Positions 13,318-24,902 of a DNA stretch of 64,000 nt are shown piece by piece. Origin of the DNA: Nyssa sinensis (taxonomy: Eukaryota; Streptophyta; Magnoliopsida; Cornales; Nyssaceae). The position numbers and the translations under genes are program-made. The notes under the pieces were generated by a model. The model did no database searches, had not been told where the DNA came from, and saw only the letters and a program-made list of their open reading frames with translations. Positions within the stretch are counted from its first letter, which is position 1. The number at the start of each line of letters is the position of its first letter. The stretch covers positions 18,190,332-18,254,331 of the forward strand of contig CM018036.1 in assembly GCA_008638375.1 (NCBI GenBank). The letters run 5' to 3'.

Positions 13318-13560
13318 CAAATAATGCCCTCAAGATTTTCCAAATAGTCCATAGAAATTGTACTAAATAACCCTTAGAAATAAAACCAATAGCCCTTAAA
13401 AGTGTACTAAATAGATCATAAAATCTTAATCAAACAGTCCCTAAATGCTAAGCCAAACATTCCTTAAAAGTTCAACCAAACAGCCCCTAAAGGACCAACT
13501 GAACAACCTCCAAAATGTATCAAGCAGTCCATAAAAGTTGTACCAAGTAGCCCATAAACT
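13318..13560. repeat. Degenerate ~27-30 bp tandem repeat
   Basis: About eight diverged copies of a unit resembling CAATAGCCCTTAAAAGTGTA. It lies within LTR copy A. Confidence 0.55.
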
Positions 13561-14774
13561 AATTTCTCATTTCTAGCTTCACGAAACATGCCCGAAGGAC
13601 AACTGCCATCCCTAATCATATTTGTATGCACCTATATAATTTAATTCATTCTTCAAGAGTCATACAACATAGTGTCATTATATAAATCAAGAATTTTCGT
13701 ATCATACACATCAATAATGATCTTCAATCGACATTATTCCTATAACGCATTTATCTCTTACTCACATATCATCTTTTATGTTCCATCATCATAAATCATT
13801 TCTACCAACATGTCCATTCAATATTTTGCAAGAATATTCTTAATTCAATATATATGGTTCAAGAATCACGTATTAGTACACTGATTTTATCAAATAGTGG
13901 CCACGAAATGCTTTTTATAAAATTCACTTCACAACCTTTCTGGAAAAGATCAATTTTAAATAAAATATTACTCATTTCTCTTGAATCAAAATAAATATCA
14001 TAACCCAAGAGATTTATTAGAAGGTCCAAAATATTTTTCTATTTTGGACTCACACCAGAGTTATTTTCGTTAGTGCAGCGGGTACTGAATTCTAAAAATT
14101 CACCAAAAATTGAATATAACACCAATTTATACAAAACCAATTTTAAATGAAAGCTAAAATATCATATTTTGGTTTCCAACAATTGAATTTTAGGAATACT
14201 ACATCAAATAATACAGTTTTTAGAATAAAGATACACCCAATGTTGTTAGCCCAAGATTTTAGAAATTACCACCCGGTCTTATAAAATTCATGACTCTAGT
14301 TATACTTTGAATTTCTATATGAAACAAATTTTAAATAAAAGTATACCTCTAGGGATTCAATTTGAACACAAAATTCACTAAATGCCGATTTATATTGAAT
14401 TAGTTATGGTTTTTACAATCTGAGCAAATTTTTAGGGCAGAAACTAGAAAGCAACTCAATATCACGTACCGTTCTATTTTTTGATTTTTTTCTCCTCCCA
14501 AATTCACCTAATATCATTTATAAACATCTTCCATACAGATAAAAATTAATCACATCACTTCCAAACCAATGGGATGTACCTACCCCATTTATATATCAAT
14601 TTTTTTTTAAAATCTCTATTTATACTAATTTTACTAATAAACCATACTATATAAAATTAGTTTTAAGGTTTCTCATATCACACTTATATTATTTTTTCTT
14701 AGAATGGTTGTTTTAGCAATAAATGTTTAATTTACCTACAAAAAAAATTTAACTTACTTTGAAAAGTAAAATAT

Positions 14775-14930
14775 CGAGGTTCGGGGAGGGGTGGGGCGGG
14801 GCGGGGTTGAGGTCGGAGTTAGGGTGAACCTCTAGACAGGGCGAGGTGGGGAATAAAAATGGGGTCGGGGTTGGGGAAGGGGCACCCCGCCCTAAACCTG
14901 CCTCGTTGCCATTCCTAATTGTGGGTGTAC
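14775..14930 (-). repeat. G-rich interspersed repeat
   Basis: A strongly G-rich stretch (GGGGTGGGGCGGGGCGGGG-like) ends in a block whose minus strand reads AATTAGGAATGGCAACGAGG. That is the typical edge of a common plant GC-rich non-autonomous repeat. Composition contrasts sharply with the AT-rich surroundings. The exact transposon class cannot be decided from one copy. Confidence 0.45.
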
Positions 14931-14939
14931 TCTATTAAA

Positions 14940-15150
14940 AAAGATGGTTAATAACAATTCTAACAAAAAAGAAGGTGAGTAGCATGAAGACTGCTTTTCC
15001 AATAGTAGAAAAACAATGAATCAAGTCTCGAGTTCGAGTCTTCCTTGGGGACACTGGAGGTTTGCCTGATCGTTAACTTTAGGTTTTCGGAATTAGTTGA
15101 GGTGTGCGCAAGCTAGCCCAGACACCCAGTTATAAAAAATAAATAAATAA
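14940..15150 (+). mobile_element. tRNA-derived plant SINE
   Basis: Contains an RNA polymerase III B-box-like GAGTTCGAGTCTT at about 15021 and the conserved plant SINE tail segment GAGGTGTGCGCAAGCTAGCC followed by CAGACACCCAGTTAT and an A-rich end (AAAAAATAAATAAATAAA). The orientation is plus. The tail segment is a hallmark of a widespread plant SINE family; the 5' limit is approximate. Confidence 0.75.
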
Positions 15151-16192
15151 ATCAGACGGGAATTTATTACTGATGTGCCCAAAATAAGCCATCTAGGGCA
15201 AGGATGATGCGTGTACCCTAACTTAGAGTCCAAAGTTCAATATCAAGAGCAAGTAGGGTCCTAACCTAGGGGTGAGGTCGGAATCATGATCTTAACATCA
15301 TTCATTATATTGTCTCATTCATAATTACATGGTACAAAGGTTTGAAGGAGAGTCCTATTAAAAAAATGCCTAATTAAAAAATAATAAATATTATCCTTAT
15401 TTTATCTCTATGGGATCTTATTGGAAAAATAAGGACGATTCCTATAAAAGATAATCAACCCTATTACACAAGGTATGCATAATTGTCATGCTTAATTCGA
15501 TATCGTTATTCTCATAAAACCCCTACTAACTTTATCATCAGAGAGTACATCATCGGATCTCCTCTAGTGACTTCATAACCCAACTGTTCTGCAGGTTATC
15601 AAAGGAAGATCCCAGCCATTGATCGTCTGATCTAGAATTTGACATAATCAGATTGCACCATTTATAGGAATGAAGTAGTTTTTTACATCAAAATCTAGAA
15701 GCAACAATGGCCTCGAAACTTTGCCTTAGGAAACAAAATCAATCAGCTCTGGCTCCGACTCCTATGCTGCCTCCTTACAAAGGCATGTCGATGGCTGATG
15801 GCCCCTACACGAATGCAACTAATCGGAGATTAGATCTTCTGACTAAATTGAGGTGTTGAACCAGATTGTGGCACATTTGGTCCAAAATTGATAGCCTCTA
15901 CTAGCCTCTACAAATCTAGTATTATGTTGTTTCGTTTTGAACATAGCAAATCATTTTAGATTAATTAAAATCTTATAGTCTTATGATTTCTTCTAACGAT
16001 AGTCATTTTCCTCTATTATTCTTCTATGCTTATCATTCTAAGTACGTTTCGTTGAGGAACTTATTTGGTTGGATAAGAAACAATGCTCATGTTTCTTAGC
16101 TCCGAAGCAGATCGCTTAGCATCGGGGTGATTTACTTCACTAACAAAGATACAGAGGGTGGTCGGCATTAGCGATCTCATCGTTTGACCATG
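15150..16192 (+). mobile_element. LTR-retrotransposon remnant (LTR end, leader, short ORF)
   Basis: A TATA-like CCTATAAAAG at about 15440 precedes CCCCTACTAACTTTATCATC, which resembles the LTR end/leader of plant Ty3/gypsy elements. An ATG at 15707 opens a 50-codon frame (15707-15859) starting MASKLCLRKQNQ, in the place where gag would begin, but it stops without a recognisable gag domain. Probably a decayed element cut by the insertion at 16198. Confidence 0.4.
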
Positions 16193-16197
16193 GATTA

Positions 16198-19100
16198 TGT
16201 AATGCCCCATTCTCGGATGGATCGGATTGAAGGGTCACCAAGACCTCGAACTATAAGATAGGTAGGTGATTGAAACTAATCATCCTAGCCAAATCAATAA
16301 ATTATAGTCTATTTCTTTATTAGTTTGTTTTCTTCAAATCATTTTTCCTTAATTTGATTCGGTTCGTTGACATGCTTATACTTGTGCAAGTCCCATAATG
16401 GGATTTAATGAAATAGATCACAGTAAAGTGCAACTAAACTAAAAATATTCATTAATAGTGTATAACAAGGTGAAGTTTAGAGCTGATTCTAACGATGAAT
16501 ATACAACATATAAATTATGTCAAAGAAGGGCACATGCACCCTTTACAATATACAACGAATGAATACAACTATCTGAAACCAATGCTACTTAAGTCTCTAT
16601 CCATCTTGTGCTACTCCAACACTTGTTCTCTACAAGTCCAGTACCTGCCATTCCTATGAACAGCAGGGATGAGCCATAACGCTCAATAGGGTTTCCCAAA
16701 ACACACAAGCAAGCAACGTGCAAAAATTAATGCAAGTCCAATAAGGACAATCCCTAATGTCCAATATGTAATTCTAAGCACATAACAATCTTATTAACCA
16801 GATCACAAATATTGACATGACAATCAAGAGAATAAGACACCACTCTGTGTGGTACAACAATAATAACAAGGTATAGAATATACATCAAACATGAAGTATA
16901 TCAACATATACAAACCTTACGAAGCACCTCTATTTCTTGTTCAAATTAGTCAAAACAATAATATCCGATACGAATCGACGACACAAGCAGTCAATAATGT
17001 ATAATCACTTCACACCATCATATATACAACAAATATAATCCACAACATAACATGTCCAAGCAATATCTACTATACTTATCAATACAGTGCATGCAATGCC
17101 ATGATGCTCAATACAAAAAGGTAAACGTGTATGATTTAAACTGTGATCCAAATCCCAGCTCCACTTTTTCAATTCATAATTCAATCACCTAATGGCCCCT
17201 GAAAAAGCCTAATGCTTCTCAGGCTACTAACCCGATGGCAATGCACCACCACCCGCATGGGTTTACAGTTTGTAACGGAAGGAAGACACAATCCCCGTCA
17301 TAAAATAATTCTGATCTCTAATCATGATCTCATCATACACTATTCATCTGTCTCGTCAATCCATCAACATTATTCAGGTATGCTTAATCTATACTATAGA
17401 GGTTCGCGATATAATCCACATTAGCTACCATACAATGCAATGCGTGATATCTCAATGTACAAGAATACACAATTATAACAGATTATAATAATAGTAAGCA
17501 CCAAAATAATAATAATAATCTCATCATAACATCACATAATATTCAAGCATCAGAATAGTAATGATGGTTACATCATAAGAATCAATGACAAGTATGCAAT
17601 ACCAACCGATTATGATGTAATTCTAGTCCTAATCATCAGCCGACTATAAGGAGACACTACTTGTGTCTATCACAACGTATATTAGAACTTCATACACTTT
17701 AGGTTTAACTTTTGATATCACTTCGACCCTTAACATTAAGGCTCGTAGTGTTTCTTTAAGTCCTTTTAGAATAATTATTCATTAGCTTATACACCGAGTG
17801 TCCGTTGTGCCAAAAAGATATAAAAATTGTGTTCTCGGGCCTCAAAATCCCTAAGGAGGTCTCATTGTAAAGTTTCTCAGTCATTTGAATGCATTTTAAA
17901 CTTATGAGGGTACTTTCGTAATTTACTAAACAAGTTACACTGTATGCCGAGATGCCGTCTCTCAAAACTGACCTTGAAATCAGATCTAGAAGGTCCAACA
18001 ATCCTAAAGATGTCATCTTTATATTTTATCAATGCTTCTAGGTATCTTTATTCCATGTCTAGGGGCATTTTAGTAATTTCACATTTTATGTGGGACTACT
18101 CCGAGTCCTTATTTCATTATTTTGATATCATATTTAAGTCCTGGGCGTCCAAAAATATTGAAAACGCCTCTTTCAAATTTTAATTCAACTTTCAATTACT
18201 TAAAATAGGTCTAGAATTATAATTGTCATATTCTCACTTTTTGTGGGACTATCACCGGGTCCTAATTTGTTCAATCTGATCATATATTTGAATCTCAAGC
18301 ATCCAACAACTTTGGAATAGCCTCTTCTGAATTTTAATTAGTCTTTAAGTTGCTTAAACTATCATTAAGGGTATTTTAATAATTTTTCATATTCATGTAG
18401 GACCGCCCCGGGTCCCTTGAATGTCTAAACCAACTTTCCTATTGAGTCCTGAATACCCAAAAACCTTAAGAATGCCTCTTCTTGCATTTTAATTGGCTTT
18501 ACGTTTAATGTTATGAATAAGTAAGCTTTTTCGTAAATTCCTTAAAATTTGTCCACTATTTTGTAATTATTAAATTTAACTCAGCCTCTTTTCAATTTCT
18601 AATCCTTGTTACCAAATAGGTCAATTTCAATCTAAATTTCAATTTCTGGAATAGGGTTGTCTTTGTTCCCATTCACCAGCCCCCAATAGCGGATCACACA
18701 ACCCTACACCCAAACACTTCGATTTAGGAACTAGTAGCCAAACAGCCCTTCAGACCCAACCAATCATAGGCCAAACCCGAATTCGAAACCCGACCTAATT
18801 TGATCATTGACCAACCGCTACCAATGACAACTCCAGTCACATTCTCCAATGAGACTTGACGGAAACTTAGCTTCTTAGAAAAGCTTCTCACGCTTTTCGA
18901 GGTGCCATGTGGCCAATTGGCCAACTACGCGTGAACATGTGCCTGAATTGAAACTACTTCAGAATTGCACCAAACTTGATACACTAGCTAATTCTGGTGT
19001 TTTGATTCTAAATATGCAGTCTATTTATCAAAATTCCTTCATTTGAATTCTTATATTTATCTACGTCCTATGGATGACTATGTAGTCCCAAGGCTCACAC

Positions 19101-19270
19101 TAGTCTCGAATAAATCACTAAAATTCTAATTTAACCTTACAATGTCACATTGATGCTTCATTAGTTGATTTCATAATTATTCTGACACATTATTGATTAA
19201 TCACTCATCTGTCCTTAGTCTATATTGATGATTTACCAAATTACCCTTTATGATTTTCTGAATCCTTACA
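16198..19270 (+). mobile_element. TGTCAC-family LTR (copy B) with 5-bp target duplication
   Basis: Begins TGTAATGCCCC, a decayed TGTCACGCCCC, and ends CCTTACA. Flanks are GATTA (16193-16197) and GACTA (19271-19275), a 5-bp duplication with one change. The first kilobase aligns with copy A. The 3' half carries several copies of a GGGCATTTTAGTAATTT-like phrase (18061, 18367). No coding potential and no internal direct terminal repeats, so a solo LTR of about 3.07 kb is the simplest reading. Confidence 0.7.
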
Positions 19271-19530
19271 GACTAAACGACCATTATCTGAAAGGGCTAT
19301 GTCTAGGGGATCCCCCCACAAGGTAAGTCTAATATTTTTTGGAATTGATACTTGGACATGGATTCTGTATGAACTACTAGATCGTGACTACATTGTGAGA
19401 TGATCAATCTCACTTGTAACTAAGGATCTAAAAGCATACCAGTTCATACTACTATAGACATCTCATTTTGAGACCCTTGATTGAATAAAATTAGTTTTTC
19501 TATTTTTGGGAAGTTACAACAATATGTCAC

Positions 19531-19985
19531 ATCTAAGGGCATTTTAGTAATTTTTATCATTTCGCCCATAGAGGGCATTTTAGTTATTTTGCCCATAGAG
19601 GAAATTTTGATCATTTTGTCCATAGGGCATTTTGGTCATTTTGCCCATAGAGGGCATTCCGATCATTTTACCCATTGAGAGCATTCCGGTCATTTTGCCC
19701 ATAAAGGGCATTTTGGTCATTTCTCCCATAGTGGGCATTCCAATCATTTTTCCCATAGAGGGCATTCCAGTCATTTTGCCTATAGAGGACATTTTTTTCA
19801 TTTTTTCTATAGAGGGCATTTTAGTCATTTCGCCCATAGCAGGCATTTTAATCATTTTTCATAGAGGGCATTTTGGTCATTTCGCCCATAGAGGGAATTC
19901 TAGTCATTTTGCCCAAAGATGGCATTTTTGTCATTTCACCCAAAGAGGGCATTTTGGCCCAAAGAGGGAATTTTGGTCATTTGAC
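19531..19985. repeat. 27-bp minisatellite (about 16 copies)
   Basis: Repeats of CCCATAGAGGGCATTTTGGTCATTTTG with substitutions, spaced 27 bp (for example at 19564, 19591, 19643, 19670, 19697, 19724). Because 27 is a multiple of three, frames stay open on both strands and spell 9-residue repeats (GIPVILPIE on plus). This is a by-product of the period, not evidence of a protein. The unit resembles the GGGCATTTTAGTAATTT phrase in neighbouring LTRs. Confidence 0.85.
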
Positions 19986-20439
19986 ACATTAGGACCTTTG
20001 AAGGTATTTTGGTCATAATGCTCACTAAGGGTATTTTGGTAATTTCTAGTGTTTTTCTATCCTTTATGGGTAGTTTGGTAAATACTAGAGATTTTTCACC
20101 TTCTAAGGGTATTTCTATAATATTAGTGTTGTTTTTTTCCTTTAGAAGGCGCTTTGGTAATTATAGCATGTTCTATCATATATAGGTTATTTTGGTCTCT
20201 CATGGGCACATATATAATTTTCATGTCATTTTACCCATATAGGGTTAATTTAGTAATTTTAGCCCTTAGGGACAATTTTGACTTTTTATGCCTTAGTGGC
20301 ATTTTTGTAATTACCTTATCCTTAAATTCTCCACTAAATTAGGGGTAGATAGTAAATATAGGTTTGTGCATAAAACTTTCCTATTTCCCTTCATTCTTTG
20401 TCCCCAAGTAATTTCTAAAGCAATCTCCTTATTTTAAGG

Positions 20440-21500
20440 GATTTGTTTTGACTTGTACACAAGATAATTTCTATATCTAAATTGTTAGCACATTAAGCAT
20501 TAATCTTGGCCATTCATCCATATGATTCATTATGAGCCATTGGATCAAACCTCCTTTTCCCTATAAATAAGACCCCTAGCCACCACAATCAAGGATATAG
20601 AAAAATTAAGTTAGATACTGTTGCAATAATTTTCTCTCTTTCATATTTCTTCTTCCCTAATATTTTTGAAGCCTTGTTCTACACAAGCAAGAGTTCTAAT
20701 CCATTGAAGACGAAGTTCTACACCATTGAAGATTCAATCCAATGAGTTTAAGCTCAAGACTTGTCTGATTCAACACAATCGATCAGGTATGCTCCCTAAA
20801 ACCTTACTTGTTTTTCTCTTTTCCTAATTCAATTCATCCTATCACTCTTGATAGAATAAATTGAATTAGAGAACTATGTTAACTCTTATTCCATTATCTG
20901 AATGGATATGTAGGATGCGACATGGGCCCTGAGTCTACTATTTTTTCTTAAATCTTATTTATTTTATATCTTTTTTCTTATTTTATTCATGTCAATTACT
21001 CTCTCTACCCCTTATTTTGGTTTATTTATTCATTCAATTTACTCTATTTGTTTATGAAAGTATTATCATTATCTCTTTCTACTCTTTTTCTATTTTATTT
21101 GTGTCATGGAATGTTTATGTCTTGTGGATGAACACTTGAGGCCAGTCCATTCGGACTGGGACAAAATGGGTGCCTAATCCCTTCCTATCTCATTCCTTAA
21201 CTCTTAGATTCAGAATTCTTTGGTTCATTGTAGACTAGTTTTGCTTTACTTTATTTTAACTCACGTCAAGGGGTTTAGAATGTAGATAGGACCAAAGCGA
21301 CGTAATTCTTAATTTCTTTGCTATTTATTTTTACATATATTCTCTATGGGTTGTATCAGGTTTGCTTGTTATTTATACTAAATCAAGTCGGCGACTCCTT
21401 TGTGTATTTATTGTATACTCCAATCCGAAAAGAGGGTGCTTGCCTCTCCCACATCGAGAGTGCGGACTTTTAGAGCCGCGGAGGTTTGTTTGACACTCCT
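20440..21500 (+). mobile_element. Probable Ty3/gypsy LTR 3' part and leader
   Basis: Contains a strong TATA box CCTATAAATAAGACCCC at 20560-20576, then a typical U5-like T-rich region. At about 21386 it has TCGGCGACTCCTTTG, which resembles the GGCGACTCC motif next to the primer binding site of several plant Ty3/gypsy lineages. No gag follows before copy C begins at 21728. Assignment is by motif only. Confidence 0.4.
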
Positions 21501-23592
21501 CCTATTTTTTGACGCCTATGCTCACAACCATTATCCTCCCAAAAGTTTATCTAAACACTACTACCATTTATAGTTTTAGTTCGTTGATCATCAGATCGTA
21601 TCAATCCTCATAGTTTTTTAGAATCATATATTACTAACTCGATGTTATAAACACAGCTAGCTCTGAGAAGTATTGCCCATAATTGGGTCTTATTATTACT
21701 TGATTATCATATCTCATTCGTTCTTCTTGTCACGGCTCGAGCCCCAAGGACCCATGAGTGACCTTGTAAATTAAGGTCAAATCTAATAAATAATTCCTGT
21801 ATATCTCAAACCACCCTATGATATGCATATTCTCACTTGAGTTTTTTATAACATAAATATTCATTCACATTATATACATATAACCCAACAAAGTTTCTAT
21901 ACATAAATTTTAAAAGTGTATTTATCTTGTGATTTCTATTTCTAAGTCAAAAGAATACTAATCTTGTTGAGGCTTCCAAGCCTTCACATTAACATATAAA
22001 AACCATAGGCCATTTTACATTCCCAAAATAATAAAAGACCAAAATAAAGTTGTGAGTTTAAGTACATTTCAAAATCAACAAAAAGCCCAAAAGAAAATGT
22101 CCTTCTAGGTCTATGTCATCAAGGTGCCAACTCGTTGCCGTTACCTACATCTGGTAGGGGTCAAAACAACAATTCTAATAGAAATTCTAAAATAGGAAAA
22201 GTTATGGTGGTAGCAAAGTGTAGGCATGTGAGATGTGAAATGTCAATATAAGTGCTTAACCAACATGCATACATATCAATAGATGATTCATAATACACTT
22301 AACAATGCAAACCGTCAATCCAACCACCAGAAAACATAACAATAGGTAAATGGGAGAATCATCACATAAATACAATTAAATGCGTACAAAGTAAATTATC
22401 ATTCAAACATTGCGTTAATCCTCTCACTTAAATAAAATTACCTCGTCAATTCACCTAATGACCCCTGAAAAAGTCTAGTACTTCACGAGCTACTAACCTG
22501 TTAGCTATGTATTACCACCCGTGCGGGGTTACGGTTCGTAACCAAAGGGAGACACAATCCCCATCACAAACTATTCTCGGTCTCTAATGCGGCCTCACAA
22601 TGTGCCATTCTTTCTTGTCCCTCAACTTGTTCTAGGGATTAATTATTCCCATTCCCATTCTTCATTTTCATTTTCATATTTTGTCATTTATCAATATTTT
22701 TCACTTTATTCGTGAACAAACCCAATCTTCATATCACCTCATTAATTACCATAAGAACACAACAATGACCATGCAATCTATAGCCATCAACAAGTATGTG
22801 ACAAGATTAGTATAAGTAAACGACATTCAACATTTCTTTTAGTCATCAACATATACATGTCAAGATCATTTCAATGCATAACATTTCATTCTCCTATCAT
22901 TTTTTAAAGCATAACACATATGTACATGAATAATGACATTCATAATGCAAGACAAAGAATTAAATAAAATGCTCAATGTAAACACCTAACCCTTAACCTA
23001 GGTTAGAATCCATACTTCAAAATAAGTGTTGATTTGTGTATAAAGAGAGAGAGAGATTCCCATTTAAAGCTAAGAAATGATTTACACTGTTTATTTTACT
23101 TAACAAAGCTAGATCTACAAGGAATTTCAAGAAATTTGAAAAAGAAATGAAAATACCTAATTCTTACCTTGTGTTCTTGAAGAAATCTTGAAATCTTAAC
23201 TTTTCAATCGGTAGAAATTCTTCTTATACTTAAATCCTTGTGGTGTAATGTGTTGTTATGACTTAGAAATCTATAAATGCCCAAAAAAATGCTCTAACCC
23301 TAGCTTTCCCCTTGTTTAGAGAGAATTTAGAAGAGAAAAGAAAAATAAATTTTATGCCCAATTTGCTTTTCAGTCTGCAACTTAAAGTATTTTGCCGCAC
23401 ATTCATTTGAACGAATGAGCCTTTTGTTTTTACGAAGGTCGAACGAATATCAAATGAAATTTATAGTAGACTCTCTGGTTTTCGTTCGAATGAACAACCC
23501 ATTCGTTCAAACGAATGCCAGAAAATCTTATGTTTTTTTCTTATTACTATAATTTAAGTTTTCTTTTACTATTTTTTATTTGTCACCCATGC

Positions 23593-23597
23593 ATTAT
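23593..23597. repeat. Target site duplication of copy D (left)
   Basis: ATTAT, repeated exactly at 27447-27451, flanks copy D. Confidence 0.8.
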
Positions 23598-24277
23598 TGT
23601 AATATCCCGACCCGGGATATGGCACATAGACTAAGGTAGACCGGTCGAGTATACGTAAACCGAGATAAGTCGAGCCAAATAGCGTAATACCCGTTATAAC
23701 TGAACATAAGTTCCTGAATAAATTTATATAATTTCATTTTATCTAAGAAGGTCAAATAACTAATACCGAGCTTTAATCAAGCAATGAACATACTATCAGA
23801 GACAAACCGAAAACGGTTCAGACCGAGAATAGATAGACTATTTTAAAGAGTAATATACAGTGACGGGTATGATTACCGAGGGAATTCGCCAAAGTTTATA
23901 ATCTCCTAGAATTACGAGATTAAGAAAAAGTACGAACAGACCGGGTCAATAAAAATAATACCCGACATATGCCCGAAGCATCGCAATAAATAGTATACAG
24001 TAATTGACATGTAGTTCGAGACAAATAGCGAGAATCTCAAATGAGAATAAAATACGATTTTTAATATACGAGAAGTGAATTTTAAATAATTTTGAGTATC
24101 CAATAATACCGTACAATAAACCCGAGCGGTACGGAGAATCATGTACATAGGCCAGTATATGCCTCGATATATGTGCACAATGTATTTTAACAATTACAAG
24201 AGTGTATATATATGTAAGCATACAAATAAAAATTAGATGTAAAGAAAAATAAATGGAAAGTGTACAGCAAGTGCAAC

Positions 24278-24296
24278 GTGTGTGTGTGTGTGTGTC
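24278..24296. repeat. (TG)n microsatellite
   Basis: Uninterrupted TG dinucleotide run inside copy D. Confidence 0.85.
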
Positions 24297-24880
24297 TCAT
24301 ATATCATATATTATATAATTATATATAATGTGTGGTGTGTTTTAAGTGAACAAAGAAAAGGAAATGAAGAAGCTGTATAAGAATTTAGAATAAGAAAAGT
24401 CAAGAAAGGAGGCTTATGTATATTTATATGTGGCTGTGTATTAGTCAACAAAAGGGGCATTCAGCCGAACAAAGAGATTATATATATGTATACGTGTATG
24501 GTGTGTGTTGTAGGGCAGTGCAAGTAGGGTTATTATATAAATATATTATATATGTTTGTTTGAGGCAGTGTAGCGTACAAAAGAAGAAGAGAAAAAATAT
24601 ATGTTTACATATGTATGTGTGAGGTGCAATCCAGGAAGCGTGTAATAGAAGAGAAATGAGAGAAAATGGGGGGGGGGGAAATAAAACAGGGAGAGGGACG
24701 GTAGCAGCAGGCTGTGTGCAGTTGTCCAAGCCGAAGGAGCGGCAGCAGCTATTGCGGCAAAGCAGCAGTAGCGCTGCGTGGTGCGTGGTGCGTGGTGCGT
24801 GGTGCATGGTGCAACGCCGCGCTGTGTGATGGTGGTTCAGAGAGATGGCCGTAGGAGCAGCTATGATGGGGGATATTTAG

Positions 24881-24902
24881 ATATATATATATATATATAT
24901 AT
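24881..24902. repeat. (AT)n microsatellite
   Basis: Uninterrupted AT dinucleotide run inside copy D. Confidence 0.85.

Larger units (their letters stand above)
11370..14770 (+). mobile_element. TGTCACGACCC-type LTR (copy A), nested in copy E
   Basis: Starts TGTCACGACCC at 11370. It aligns through its first kilobase with 16198 onward; a shared segment around 11520-11580 includes CCCGTAATGGGATTTA, and another around 11800-11950 includes TGCAAGTCCAA and CCTAATGTCCA. The right end is not resolved: an AATAG matching the 5 bases before the start (11365-11369) follows a TCA at about 13890, but the sequence up to about 14770 also looks LTR-like. It contains three local tandem repeats listed separately. 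Non-coding. Confidence 0.55.

Noticed and set aside
19580..19855. Met/Lys-rich repeated protein on the minus strand
   Set aside because: It is the reverse reading of the 27-bp minisatellite, open only because the period is a multiple of three.
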